Shown piece after piece: positions 16,659-24,228 of a DNA stretch of 43,287 nucleotides. Position 1 is the first letter of the stretch. Each line of letters opens with the position of its first letter. The notes beneath the pieces are model-generated. The model saw only the letters and a list, made by a program, of their open reading frames with translations, had not been told where the DNA came from and did no database searches. Where the stretch lies: the NCBI GenBank assembly GCA_009927065.1, contig RFNU01000189.1, positions 1 to 43,287 of the forward strand, given 5' to 3'. Position numbers and translations under genes: made by a program. The DNA comes from a bacterium (GTDB lineage Bacteria; Pseudomonadota; Gammaproteobacteria; Berkiellales; Berkiellaceae).

Positions 16659-17240
16659 ATGGATCTTAAAGTAGCCTTCCTTAATCTGTCTAGCCTAATC
16701 GCTTTAATGACTGCTATCTATATGATTCATGAAACTAATCCTGTTCGTTCAGCCTTTGCTCTGATCGGCGTTTTTTTGCTAACAGCTATTCATTGGTTTT
16801 TATCTCAAGCAGAATTTTTAGCAGTTATGTTGATTCTGGTTTATGTTGGCGCTGTTATGGTCCTCTTTCTTTTTGTCATCATGATGATTCAAGAGCCAGT
16901 AGTAAAAACGAAAAAACTAAGAATATTCTTTTTTCAGGCGTTAATCTCGCTATTAACGCTTGGGTGCGCCTTACAAATCATGCATCCTTATATCGCTGAC
17001 TTGCTCAAAACGATATCTCCAAGTAAAAGTCAAATAACATTTCATATGTTAGCGCAGACATTATTTAGTCAATATCTTTTTCCTTTTGAATTATGCGGCA
17101 TTATTTTGTTAGCAGCGATGATATCTGCTGTCTCGTTAACACTGAGAGGACCTAGAAATCGTCGCGCTCAAGAGATCGAACAACAGATCCAAGCTCAAAA
17201 AAAAGAACGCCTTATTTTAATTAAAGACATGCAGCCATAA
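16659..17240 (+). CDS. nuoJ: NADH-quinone oxidoreductase subunit J
   Basis: Membrane subunit of complex I, 193 residues with five predicted helices. The conserved third-helix segment LVYVGAVMVLFLFVIMMI is clear (the YVGAVMVLFLFV signature at about 61-72). The C-terminal tail of about 25 residues is charged, Gln/Lys/Arg-rich and likely cytoplasmic. SD AAGGAG is at ideal spacing (near 16646-16651). It lies between nuoI and nuoK. Confidence 0.97.
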   Translation: MDLKVAFLNLSSLIALMTAIYMIHETNPVRSAFALIGVFLLTAIHWFLSQAEFLAVMLILVYVGAVMVLFLFVIMMIQEPVVKTKKLRIFFFQALISLLTLGCALQIMHPYIADLLKTISPSKSQITFHMLAQTLFSQYLFPFELCGIILLAAMISAVSLTLRGPRNRRAQEIEQQIQAQKKERLILIKDMQP

Positions 17241-17257
17241 AACAAGGATCCAGAATA

Positions 17258-17557
17258 ATGGAGTCATTAATACATTATTATGCCACAGCACTTTTTTTGA
17301 TTGGACTCATTGGATTATTACGCCATCGAGATCATTTAATAATGTTTTTGATGTGCTTAGAGTTAATGTTGTTGGGGGTGAATACAAATTTCATAGGTTT
17401 TGCATCGATTCATGGCCAAAGTGCTGGTCAAATCATAGTATTTTTCATTTTAACAGTAGCTGCAGCTGAAGTTGCTATTGGGTTGGCATTACTCATCCTT
17501 CTTTTTAGACAGAAAAAATCTGTAACTATTCAAACCATTACTGAGTTACGAGGGTGA
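17258..17557 (+). CDS. nuoK: NADH-quinone oxidoreductase subunit K
   Basis: Small membrane subunit of 99 residues with three helices (about 7-24, 28-47, 62-85). Both functionally important membrane glutamates are present: one in MCLELMLLGVNTNF (helix 2) and one in AAAEVAIGLALLIL (helix 3). It is homologous to the Mrp antiporter subunit MrpC. SD AAGGA precedes it; nuoL starts 4 bases after its stop. Confidence 0.98.
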   Translation: MESLIHYYATALFLIGLIGLLRHRDHLIMFLMCLELMLLGVNTNFIGFASIHGQSAGQIIVFFILTVAAAEVAIGLALLILLFRQKKSVTIQTITELRG

Positions 17558-17561
17558 TCGC

Positions 17562-19487
17562 ATGTTGCTTCAAACTTTATCACATTTGCTTTTAATCACC
17601 CCTTTGATGGGGGCGATTTTTGCTGGAACAGTTGGTTTGCATTTAAAACCACGATGGGCTCAATCTATGACAATTGCGAGCGTCAGTGTCAGCTGTTTTA
17701 TATCTTGGTTTTTATTTTACTATGGTGTAGGACTGACTGAAGCTAGTCACATTCATTTATTTTCATGGTTGAAATTCAATAATTTTACAGTAGATTGGGC
17801 CTATCTTATTGATACTCCTTCTATGATCATGATCCTTGTGGTGACGTCAATCTCATTGTTAGTACATATTTATTCGTTAGGGTATATGAAGGATGACTTG
17901 AGTCAACCACGCTTTTTTGCTTATTTATCTCTTTTTACTTTCATGATGTTATCGCTAGTAATGGCAAATAACTTAATTATGATGTTTTTTGGCTGGGAAG
18001 GCGTTGGTTTAGTTTCTTATTTATTAATTGGATTTTGGATGGGAAGGCCTTCTGCAGCGAATGCTAATATAAAAGCATTTATTGTTAATCGTTTTGGAGA
18101 TATAGCTTTATTCTTAGCTATTGCTATGATTTATAAAAATTTTAATTCTTTTAATTACAGTGAAATTCTTGTTTCAAACACTGTGGAGGGATTATCTTCT
18201 GTGATGATGTCTTCGTCGTTCAATGTTATTGATGTGATTTGTGGCTTGATTTTCATCAGTGTTATGACAAAATCAGCTCAGATACCTTTTTACTTTTGGT
18301 TCCCAGATTCAATGGAAGGACCTACTCCAATTTCAGCGTTAATTCATGCCGCAACCATGGTGACAGCAGGAATTTTTTTAGTGATTCGAATGGCGCCATT
18401 TTTTATCCTAAGTCCTATAGTCTCTTCCTTGATGATTTTGATTGGTGGATTAACGATTATTTCAGCGGGTGCTATTGCTTTAGTTCAGGATGATATTAAA
18501 CGTGTCATAGCATACTCAACAATTTCTCAACTAGGGTATATGGTTTTATCGTTGGGATTATCTGCTTATACATTTGCATTGTTTCATTTAGCAACGCATG
18601 CTGTTTTTAAATCATTACTATTTTTAGCTGCTGGTGGCGTTATTATGACGTTTAATCATCAACAAAATATGAATACTATGGGCGGATTAATAAAATCTCA
18701 TCCATTACTCACTTTGCTGATGGCTATCGGTTTGTTGTCATTAATGGGATTTCCTGGCTTAGCAGGTTTTTTTTCAAAAGATCTTATTGTTGAAACAGCT
18801 GTACATCAACACCATGCTTTTGCGTACGCATCATCGATGATCGGTCTATTTTTAACATCTCTTTACAGCTATCGACTTTTTTATAAAGTTTGTATCGTAA
18901 GAAGTATGACTCAAATAACAAAGCATCATATTCCTTTCTCAATTTATCTGGTATTAGGGCTGTTAGCCTCCATGTCTTTTTTAGTTGGACCTTTAGGGTT
19001 CCAATATATTAAAGACTCTTTTGTTGATGGTGTTGGATTGTACGATCGACTGCTCATTCAGGAGATTATTGATCGTGATGTTAATTTGATAGAGATTATT
19101 CTTGTAGGTTTTACAAGACTACCTTTATTAATCACGGTTGCTTCTGTATTTATTATTCATCATGTTTATAAGGGATCATTATTTAATCTCAGTTATTTTG
19201 TCATGCATCATTTTAATTTTATTTCTCGAGCGCTCAAAGTTGAATTTGCTTTTAATTGGGTTGCCACAGTACTCATAGCACCTCTTTTTTACCACATTGG
19301 CCGCTTGGCAAATAATGTGATCGAGTCTTTTTTTATCGATCGTTTTATTGTTGATGGGTCTTCTAAAATTGTTTTAAGAATTAGCCAATCTCTTCAATAT
19401 CTGCAATCAGGTTTTGTGCAATATTACTTTTGTGGCAGTTTGATAGGGGTGTGTACATTGTTTCTTATGATGAATTATTATGCTTAA
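17562..19487 (+). CDS. nuoL: NADH-quinone oxidoreductase subunit L
   Basis: Antiporter-like proton-pumping subunit at the far end of the membrane arm, 641 residues. Conserved features include FFGWEGVGLVSYLLIGFW (helix 5 glutamate), PFYFWFPDSMEGPTPISALI, HAATMVTAGIFLVIRM and AYSTISQLGYMVLSLG. The C-terminal part has the long amphipathic lateral helix and a last membrane anchor (CGSLIGVCTLFLMMN). An SD-like GAGGG precedes the ATG. Length is typical. Confidence 0.98.
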   Translation: MLLQTLSHLLLITPLMGAIFAGTVGLHLKPRWAQSMTIASVSVSCFISWFLFYYGVGLTEASHIHLFSWLKFNNFTVDWAYLIDTPSMIMILVVTSISLLVHIYSLGYMKDDLSQPRFFAYLSLFTFMMLSLVMANNLIMMFFGWEGVGLVSYLLIGFWMGRPSAANANIKAFIVNRFGDIALFLAIAMIYKNFNSFNYSEILVSNTVEGLSSVMMSSSFNVIDVICGLIFISVMTKSAQIPFYFWFPDSMEGPTPISALIHAATMVTAGIFLVIRMAPFFILSPIVSSLMILIGGLTIISAGAIALVQDDIKRVIAYSTISQLGYMVLSLGLSAYTFALFHLATHAVFKSLLFLAAGGVIMTFNHQQNMNTMGGLIKSHPLLTLLMAIGLLSLMGFPGLAGFFSKDLIVETAVHQHHAFAYASSMIGLFLTSLYSYRLFYKVCIVRSMTQITKHHIPFSIYLVLGLLASMSFLVGPLGFQYIKDSFVDGVGLYDRLLIQEIIDRDVNLIEIILVGFTRLPLLITVASVFIIHHVYKGSLFNLSYFVMHHFNFISRALKVEFAFNWVATVLIAPLFYHIGRLANNVIESFFIDRFIVDGSSKIVLRISQSLQYLQSGFVQYYFCGSLIGVCTLFLMMNYYA

Positions 19488-19499
19488 AAGGAAATATTC

Positions 19500-20984
19500 A
19501 TGAGCCAATTGAGTCTTTATACATTAATATGGCCTAATTTCTTAGCAGCATTTATGTGCTATTTGGGTTTTAATAAAGTGAATAGATTAATAAGCTTATT
19601 AACTTTATTAGGTTTATGGATTGTTTTTTTTCATATGATAAATAACATGGGAAGCATCTGGCCTTCATTAGCTACAGATCCTTCAGTCTCTTATTGGTAT
19701 GCCGTGGATGGTTTATCGATTCCTATGATATTTCTTAGCTTATTAACCGGATCACTGGTTATTCTGCATGCATCAGTGACTGAGCGCAAGAATCCTGAAC
19801 TTTTTATTGGACATATTTTCTCTTTAATAGGATCCTTAATAGGTTTTTTTGCATCTAATCATATTCTTTTATTTTACATTTTCTTTGAAGCAATGCTTAT
19901 CCCTTTGTTCCTTCTTATCTTAGGTTGGGGAAGTAGTGAGCGGCTTTATGCGGCAAAGAAGTTTTTTATCTATACTTTTGTTGGCTCTATATTCTTAATT
20001 TTTGGATTATTACTATTAGGATCTCAATTGCATCTGCAAGAGGTGCCAAATCCATATTGTATTTCATCTCTCTCTCAGATTAAGCTGTCAGTCAACCAAC
20101 AACATTTCTTAGTATTGTTCTTGTCGGTTGCCTTTTTAATCAAGATGCCTCTTTGGCCTTTGCATTCATGGTTGCCTCATGCGCATACACAAGCGCCTAC
20201 AGGCGGATCTGTCATGTTGGCCTCGGTTTTGTTGAAAGTGGGTGGTTATGGGCTCTTGAGGATTGTTTTGCCTACCGTTCCTGCTGGTTTAGTGTATTTA
20301 AGCCCTCTGTTAGAGATCATGAGCATTATCGCGATTATTTATATAGGGATGATAGCTTTGAGTCAAACCGATACTAAAAAAATGATAGCTTACTCCTCTG
20401 TGGCTCATATGGGGTTTATTTCTTTAGGTTTGTGTATGTTGCTTCAAGCGGCACAGTTACGCAATATTACGCTTTTTAAAATACTTTTCAATGGTATTTA
20501 TATTCAGATGATTTCTCATGGCTTTATTTCTGCAGGGTTGTTTTTTTGTATAGGGATGATTTATGAACGAACTCATTCTCGCGATCTATGGAGTTATGGT
20601 GGATTCGCGCAAATGATGCCTTATATGACGTTTGCTTTCATGTTTTTAGCATTAGCCAATAGCGCAATACCAGGCACATCAGGGTTTGTTGGCGAGTTTT
20701 TAATCAATATTGGCACTTTTTACCTTCAACCAAAGATAGCTATGATAACTACTTTCGCACTAGTTACTAATGCTTGTTATAATTTTTTGTTAGTCAAACA
20801 GTTGTTTTACGGACCTATTCGTAATAAGGAGGGGATGGTTATCACGGACTGTACTCTTGCAGAGAAGTTCATTTTGGGTGTATTGATCACTCTTGTGCTC
20901 ACTTTGGGTTGTTTTCCTTCCTTTTTAACAAATAGGCTTGATGGGATTAGCACTGATTTTTTTACACAATTAACAAAAGCTTAA
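19500..20984 (+). CDS. nuoM: NADH-quinone oxidoreductase subunit M
   Basis: Antiporter-like proton-pumping subunit between NuoL and NuoN, 494 residues and about 14 helices. Conserved features are FYIFFEAMLIPLFLLILGWG (helix 5 glutamate), the helix 7-8 segment LIKMPLWPLHSWLPHAHTQA, PTGGSVMLASVLLKVGGYGL and AYSSVAHMGF. A strong AAGGA SD is visible. It is 12 bases from nuoL and 10 from nuoN. Confidence 0.98.
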   Translation: MSQLSLYTLIWPNFLAAFMCYLGFNKVNRLISLLTLLGLWIVFFHMINNMGSIWPSLATDPSVSYWYAVDGLSIPMIFLSLLTGSLVILHASVTERKNPELFIGHIFSLIGSLIGFFASNHILLFYIFFEAMLIPLFLLILGWGSSERLYAAKKFFIYTFVGSIFLIFGLLLLGSQLHLQEVPNPYCISSLSQIKLSVNQQHFLVLFLSVAFLIKMPLWPLHSWLPHAHTQAPTGGSVMLASVLLKVGGYGLLRIVLPTVPAGLVYLSPLLEIMSIIAIIYIGMIALSQTDTKKMIAYSSVAHMGFISLGLCMLLQAAQLRNITLFKILFNGIYIQMISHGFISAGLFFCIGMIYERTHSRDLWSYGGFAQMMPYMTFAFMFLALANSAIPGTSGFVGEFLINIGTFYLQPKIAMITTFALVTNACYNFLLVKQLFYGPIRNKEGMVITDCTLAEKFILGVLITLVLTLGCFPSFLTNRLDGISTDFFTQLTKA

Positions 20985-20994
20985 GGATCGTAAA

Positions 20995-22278
20995 ATGGAA
21001 CTGTATGCATACGTAAAAGCATTTCCAGAGCAGTCAGTAATCTTAAGCGGGTTGCTTATCATGACTTGTTTGGTTAAAAACAATCCTGAAGATTACCATA
21101 GAAGCTTAAGACTTTATCTCTTAACTTGCACGATAGCATTCCTCAGTGTTTTTTTTAATGAGAAGGATTTTTTTCATAATGAATTTATTATGAAAGGAGA
21201 TTTTTCAGATATGCTCACGCAAACAGCCTATGTTATTGCAATCTGTTGCGGTTTTTTTGTCAAAAAGGATGCTTATAAGCACAAACAAGAAGTGTTGATG
21301 TTGATGTTGATAGCCTTAATAGGCTTTAAAGTCGTTATTGACGCTCAACATTTAATGAGTCTTTTTTTAGGAGTAGAGCTATTATCTTTTCCATTGTATG
21401 CCCTTATTGGTTTATCACCAATGCCCTATTCTACGGAATCTGCACTTAAATACTATTTACAAGGCTCTATGATAAGCGCTTTATTCTTATACGGATGTTC
21501 TTGGTTATATGGAATAACAGCAAGTTTTGATATGCTTCTCTTATTGAGTGCATTTAACTCATCAATATTAAGTTTGCTGAGCGGTATTTTAGTATTAGGA
21601 TTGTTTTTATTTAAACTCGGTTTAATTCCTTTTCATTTTTGGATTTTTGATCTTTATCATCAAGCACAACGCTCATTAATTTTCTTTATTTCTTTAATTC
21701 CAAAATTAGCTTTACTTGTTGTTATTTCAAAGTTTTTGAAATATTCCTCCTTAAATTGGACCCCTGTATTTATAGCAGTCATTCTTGTATCCACTCTTTG
21801 GGGTAATATTGGGGCTTTTAAGCAAGAGTCTATTCAACGCTTGTTAGGATATGCAAGTCTTGCTCAAATAGCCTTTGCTTTAAGTGGGTTATTAATGAAT
21901 TCAACATTCGGGCTTGCGAGCAGTTTAATTTTTATCGTTGTTTATGGCGTTGGATTATTTTTTGTTCTTATTGGTATTCATAAATTTAATTTTAATGATC
22001 CAATACCTCTTTTTAAAATGGATGGGTTAGTTGAGCAAGACAAGTTTGGAGCATGGATGATGACGTTTGGGTTGCTTAGTTTAGCTGGAGTCCCCCCTTT
22101 TCCTGGTTTTTTTAGTAAGATATTAATTATCTATGAGCTTATAAACACACAATTTATTTTACTAGCGGCTTTATTATTAGGAATGAGTATTTTTAGTTGT
22201 GCTTATTATATAGGGTTAATTGCACGGTTACATTATACTGATAGTGCAAAGATGGGCTTGAATAAAATGAGTTTCTAA
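20995..22278 (+). CDS. nuoN: NADH-quinone oxidoreductase subunit N (short, divergent)
   Basis: Third antiporter-like proton-pumping subunit, next to NuoK. At 427 residues it is clearly shorter than the ~480 usual (485 in E. coli), with losses near both ends. The catalytic charges remain: Glu128 in GVELLSFPLYAL, Lys152 in LKYYLQGSMISALFLYG, Lys207 in FKLGLIPFHFW, Lys237 and Lys375 in GFFSKILIIYELI. The helix 8 motif is altered: FKLGLIPFHFWIFDLYHQAQ replaces the usual FKLSAVPFHMWTPDVYEGAP, losing the conserved Pro/Thr residues. The last membrane helix may be missing. Last gene of the operon; no clear terminator follows before tRNA-fMet. Confidence 0.95.
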   Translation: MELYAYVKAFPEQSVILSGLLIMTCLVKNNPEDYHRSLRLYLLTCTIAFLSVFFNEKDFFHNEFIMKGDFSDMLTQTAYVIAICCGFFVKKDAYKHKQEVLMLMLIALIGFKVVIDAQHLMSLFLGVELLSFPLYALIGLSPMPYSTESALKYYLQGSMISALFLYGCSWLYGITASFDMLLLLSAFNSSILSLLSGILVLGLFLFKLGLIPFHFWIFDLYHQAQRSLIFFISLIPKLALLVVISKFLKYSSLNWTPVFIAVILVSTLWGNIGAFKQESIQRLLGYASLAQIAFALSGLLMNSTFGLASSLIFIVVYGVGLFFVLIGIHKFNFNDPIPLFKMDGLVEQDKFGAWMMTFGLLSLAGVPPFPGFFSKILIIYELINTQFILLAALLLGMSIFSCAYYIGLIARLHYTDSAKMGLNKMSF

Positions 22279-22376
22279 ATGATGCCTAATCAATCCTGAG
22301 ACAAGAGTAGCTATAATAAGAATTATTAAAAATATCTATTGCATTTTATTTTTGATGTTTTATAATAACAATCAGC

Positions 22377-22453
<77 letters not shown>

Positions 22454-22472
22454 ATATTATTATAAAATTTTT

Positions 22473-22498
22473 AAAAGGGGCTTTAAGCCCCTTTTTTA
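22473..22498 (+). terminator. Rho-independent terminator after tRNA-fMet
   Basis: A perfect hairpin GGGGCTTTAAGCCCC (22477-22491) with flanking AAAA/TTTT pairs is followed by TTTTTT (22492-22497). This is a textbook intrinsic terminator 23 bases after the tRNA. It ends the tRNA transcript, and possibly read-through from nuo, so nusA needs its own promoter. Confidence 0.92.
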
Positions 22499-22736
22499 TT
22501 AACTCAAGATAACAAATTCCTGCACATTTAACATTAGGGGTATCATGGCACTCAGTGCATCGTGATTGTAATGTACAATTATGGACTGAAAAAAATCTTT
22601 ATAGTATAAGTGATTCTAGTGCTATATAAGATTGCAGTGATTTAATAATCAACAAATAGATATCAATACAATAAACATTTTTATTGTGAATCAGATATTG
22701 ATTTAAGTTTAGCAGAGAACACAACCGGAGGGTGTG
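22499..22736 (+). promoter_or_regulatory. Promoter and structured leader of the nusA operon
   Basis: 238 bases without a gene, where rimP would normally be. A candidate promoter has -35 TGGACT (22582-22587), a 17-base spacer and -10 TATAAG (22605-22610). Just upstream is a palindrome ATTGTA-ATG-TACAAT (22565-22579), and further up GCACT-C-AGTGC (22548-22558). In the leader, ACAATAAA (22668-22675) and TTTATTGT (22680-22687) form an 8-bp hairpin nested within ATCAATA (22662-22668) and TATTGAT (22696-22702). NusA/IF2 operons are often autoregulated through long leaders; this one may be as well. The SD CGGAGGG is at 22726-22732. Confidence 0.5.
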
Positions 22737-24218
22737 ATGAGCAAGGACAAAGAAATTAAAATAATTATTGATGCCGTTTCTAACGAAAAAGATATTGATA
22801 AAGAAGTTGTTTTTGAAGCGCTGGAAGAAGCTCTTGCCTCCGCTCATCAAAAACATTTAGACGAGCCGAATGCGCAGATTGAAGTTTTGATTGATAGAAA
22901 AACTGGAGAGATTCATACTGCCCGTATTTGGGATGTTGTTGATTCAGAAGACGACATTATGGAGCCCTCTCTTGAAATTAATCTTCACAATGCTTTAGCT
23001 ATTGACCCTCTTTCTGCGGTTGGAAAAAAAATTCGTGAACCTGTAGAAAGTTTGGATCTTGGCCGTATTAGCGCCCAAGTTGCTAAACAAGCTGTATATC
23101 AGAGATTAAAAAATGCTAAAAAAGAAAAACTAGCAGCATTTTATGAAGATCAAACAGGACAGTTAGTGACAGGTACAGTGAAGAAAGCGACAAGAGAAGT
23201 TGTTTTAGTCGATCTTCCTAATGGCGCTGAGGCCGTTCTTCCGCGTCGTGAAATGATTCCTAAAGAAACTTTTCGACTCAATGATCGTGTACGAGCTCTT
23301 ATTAAAGAAGTGGTTTGGGAGAAAAAAGGTCCAGTGATTATGCTTTCACGAGCTCATCCACAGATGTTATCACAGCTCTTTGCCATTGAAGTTCCTGAGA
23401 TAGGTCAAGGAACAATCGAAATACGCGCTATTGCTCGTGATCCAGGTATGCGTGCAAAAGTTGCCGTACAAGCTAAAGATAGCAGAATTGAGCCGAAAGG
23501 TGCTTGTATTGGAATGCGCGGATCACGAATCAACTCGGTCATGGAAGAAGTTGGTGGCGAGCGCATCGATATTATTTTATGGGACGAAAATGATGCCCAG
23601 TTTGTAGTCAATGCTTTAGCGCCGGCAGAAGTTAAATCGATTGTTGTTGATGAAGAAATGAAATTAATGCAAGTTGTTGTTGAGAAAGAAATTCTTTCTC
23701 AAGCTATTGGTCGAAATGGTCAAAATGTAAGATTAGCTTCTGAATTAACAGGCTGGAAAATATCAGTTGTTTCCGAAGAGGAGGCCAGTGAGCTGCAAGA
23801 AGCTGAGACTAATAAAATTCTTGATATCTTTTCGCAAAAAATTGGTCTTGACAAAGAACTCTCAGAAGCCTTGATTGATTCTGGTTTTACTGATCCGCAT
23901 GAGCTCGCTTATGTTGATAGTCAAGAGTTTTTAAATATGGGTTTTGATGAAGAAATTGTCAATTATGTTCGTGAAAAAGCACAAGAATATTTACTTCGCC
24001 CAGAAAAGAAAGTAGTGATTACACAGGATATTAATACCGTTCCAGGTATGACAGTAGAGTGGGTAACTCTTTTTAAAAACAATAACGTTGAAACAACCGA
24101 TGATTTAGCCGAACTTTCAACATCGGATTTATTAGAAATTGTTAACTGCACTGAAGAGGAAGCGGCAGCACTGATTATGGCTGCGCGTTCTCGTTGGTTT
24201 AGTGATGATGCACAGTGA
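22737..24218 (+). CDS. nusA: Transcription termination/antitermination factor NusA
   Basis: RNA polymerase-binding factor controlling pausing, termination and antitermination. ATG 22737 follows GGAGG by 5 bases and gives MSKDKEIKIIIDAV, 493 residues; a GTG directly before it (22734) is less likely. Domains in order are the RNAP-binding N-terminal domain (1-130), S1 (about 135-200), KH1 and KH2 (about 205-345, with the GMRGSRI and AIGRNGQN loops), and two acidic helix-hairpin repeats (about 365-430 and 440-493). The latter are typical of gammaproteobacterial NusA. The end overlaps the region of the infB start. Confidence 0.98.
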   Translation: MSKDKEIKIIIDAVSNEKDIDKEVVFEALEEALASAHQKHLDEPNAQIEVLIDRKTGEIHTARIWDVVDSEDDIMEPSLEINLHNALAIDPLSAVGKKIREPVESLDLGRISAQVAKQAVYQRLKNAKKEKLAAFYEDQTGQLVTGTVKKATREVVLVDLPNGAEAVLPRREMIPKETFRLNDRVRALIKEVVWEKKGPVIMLSRAHPQMLSQLFAIEVPEIGQGTIEIRAIARDPGMRAKVAVQAKDSRIEPKGACIGMRGSRINSVMEEVGGERIDIILWDENDAQFVVNALAPAEVKSIVVDEEMKLMQVVVEKEILSQAIGRNGQNVRLASELTGWKISVVSEEEASELQEAETNKILDIFSQKIGLDKELSEALIDSGFTDPHELAYVDSQEFLNMGFDEEIVNYVREKAQEYLLRPEKKVVITQDINTVPGMTVEWVTLFKNNNVETTDDLAELSTSDLLEIVNCTEEEAAALIMAARSRWFSDDAQ

Positions 24219-24228
24219 GGTGTCTACC

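Noticed and set aside
18239..18493. Second open frame inside nuoL (84 codons)
   Set aside because: It is out of frame inside a strongly conserved gene, with no SD and no homology; a shadow.
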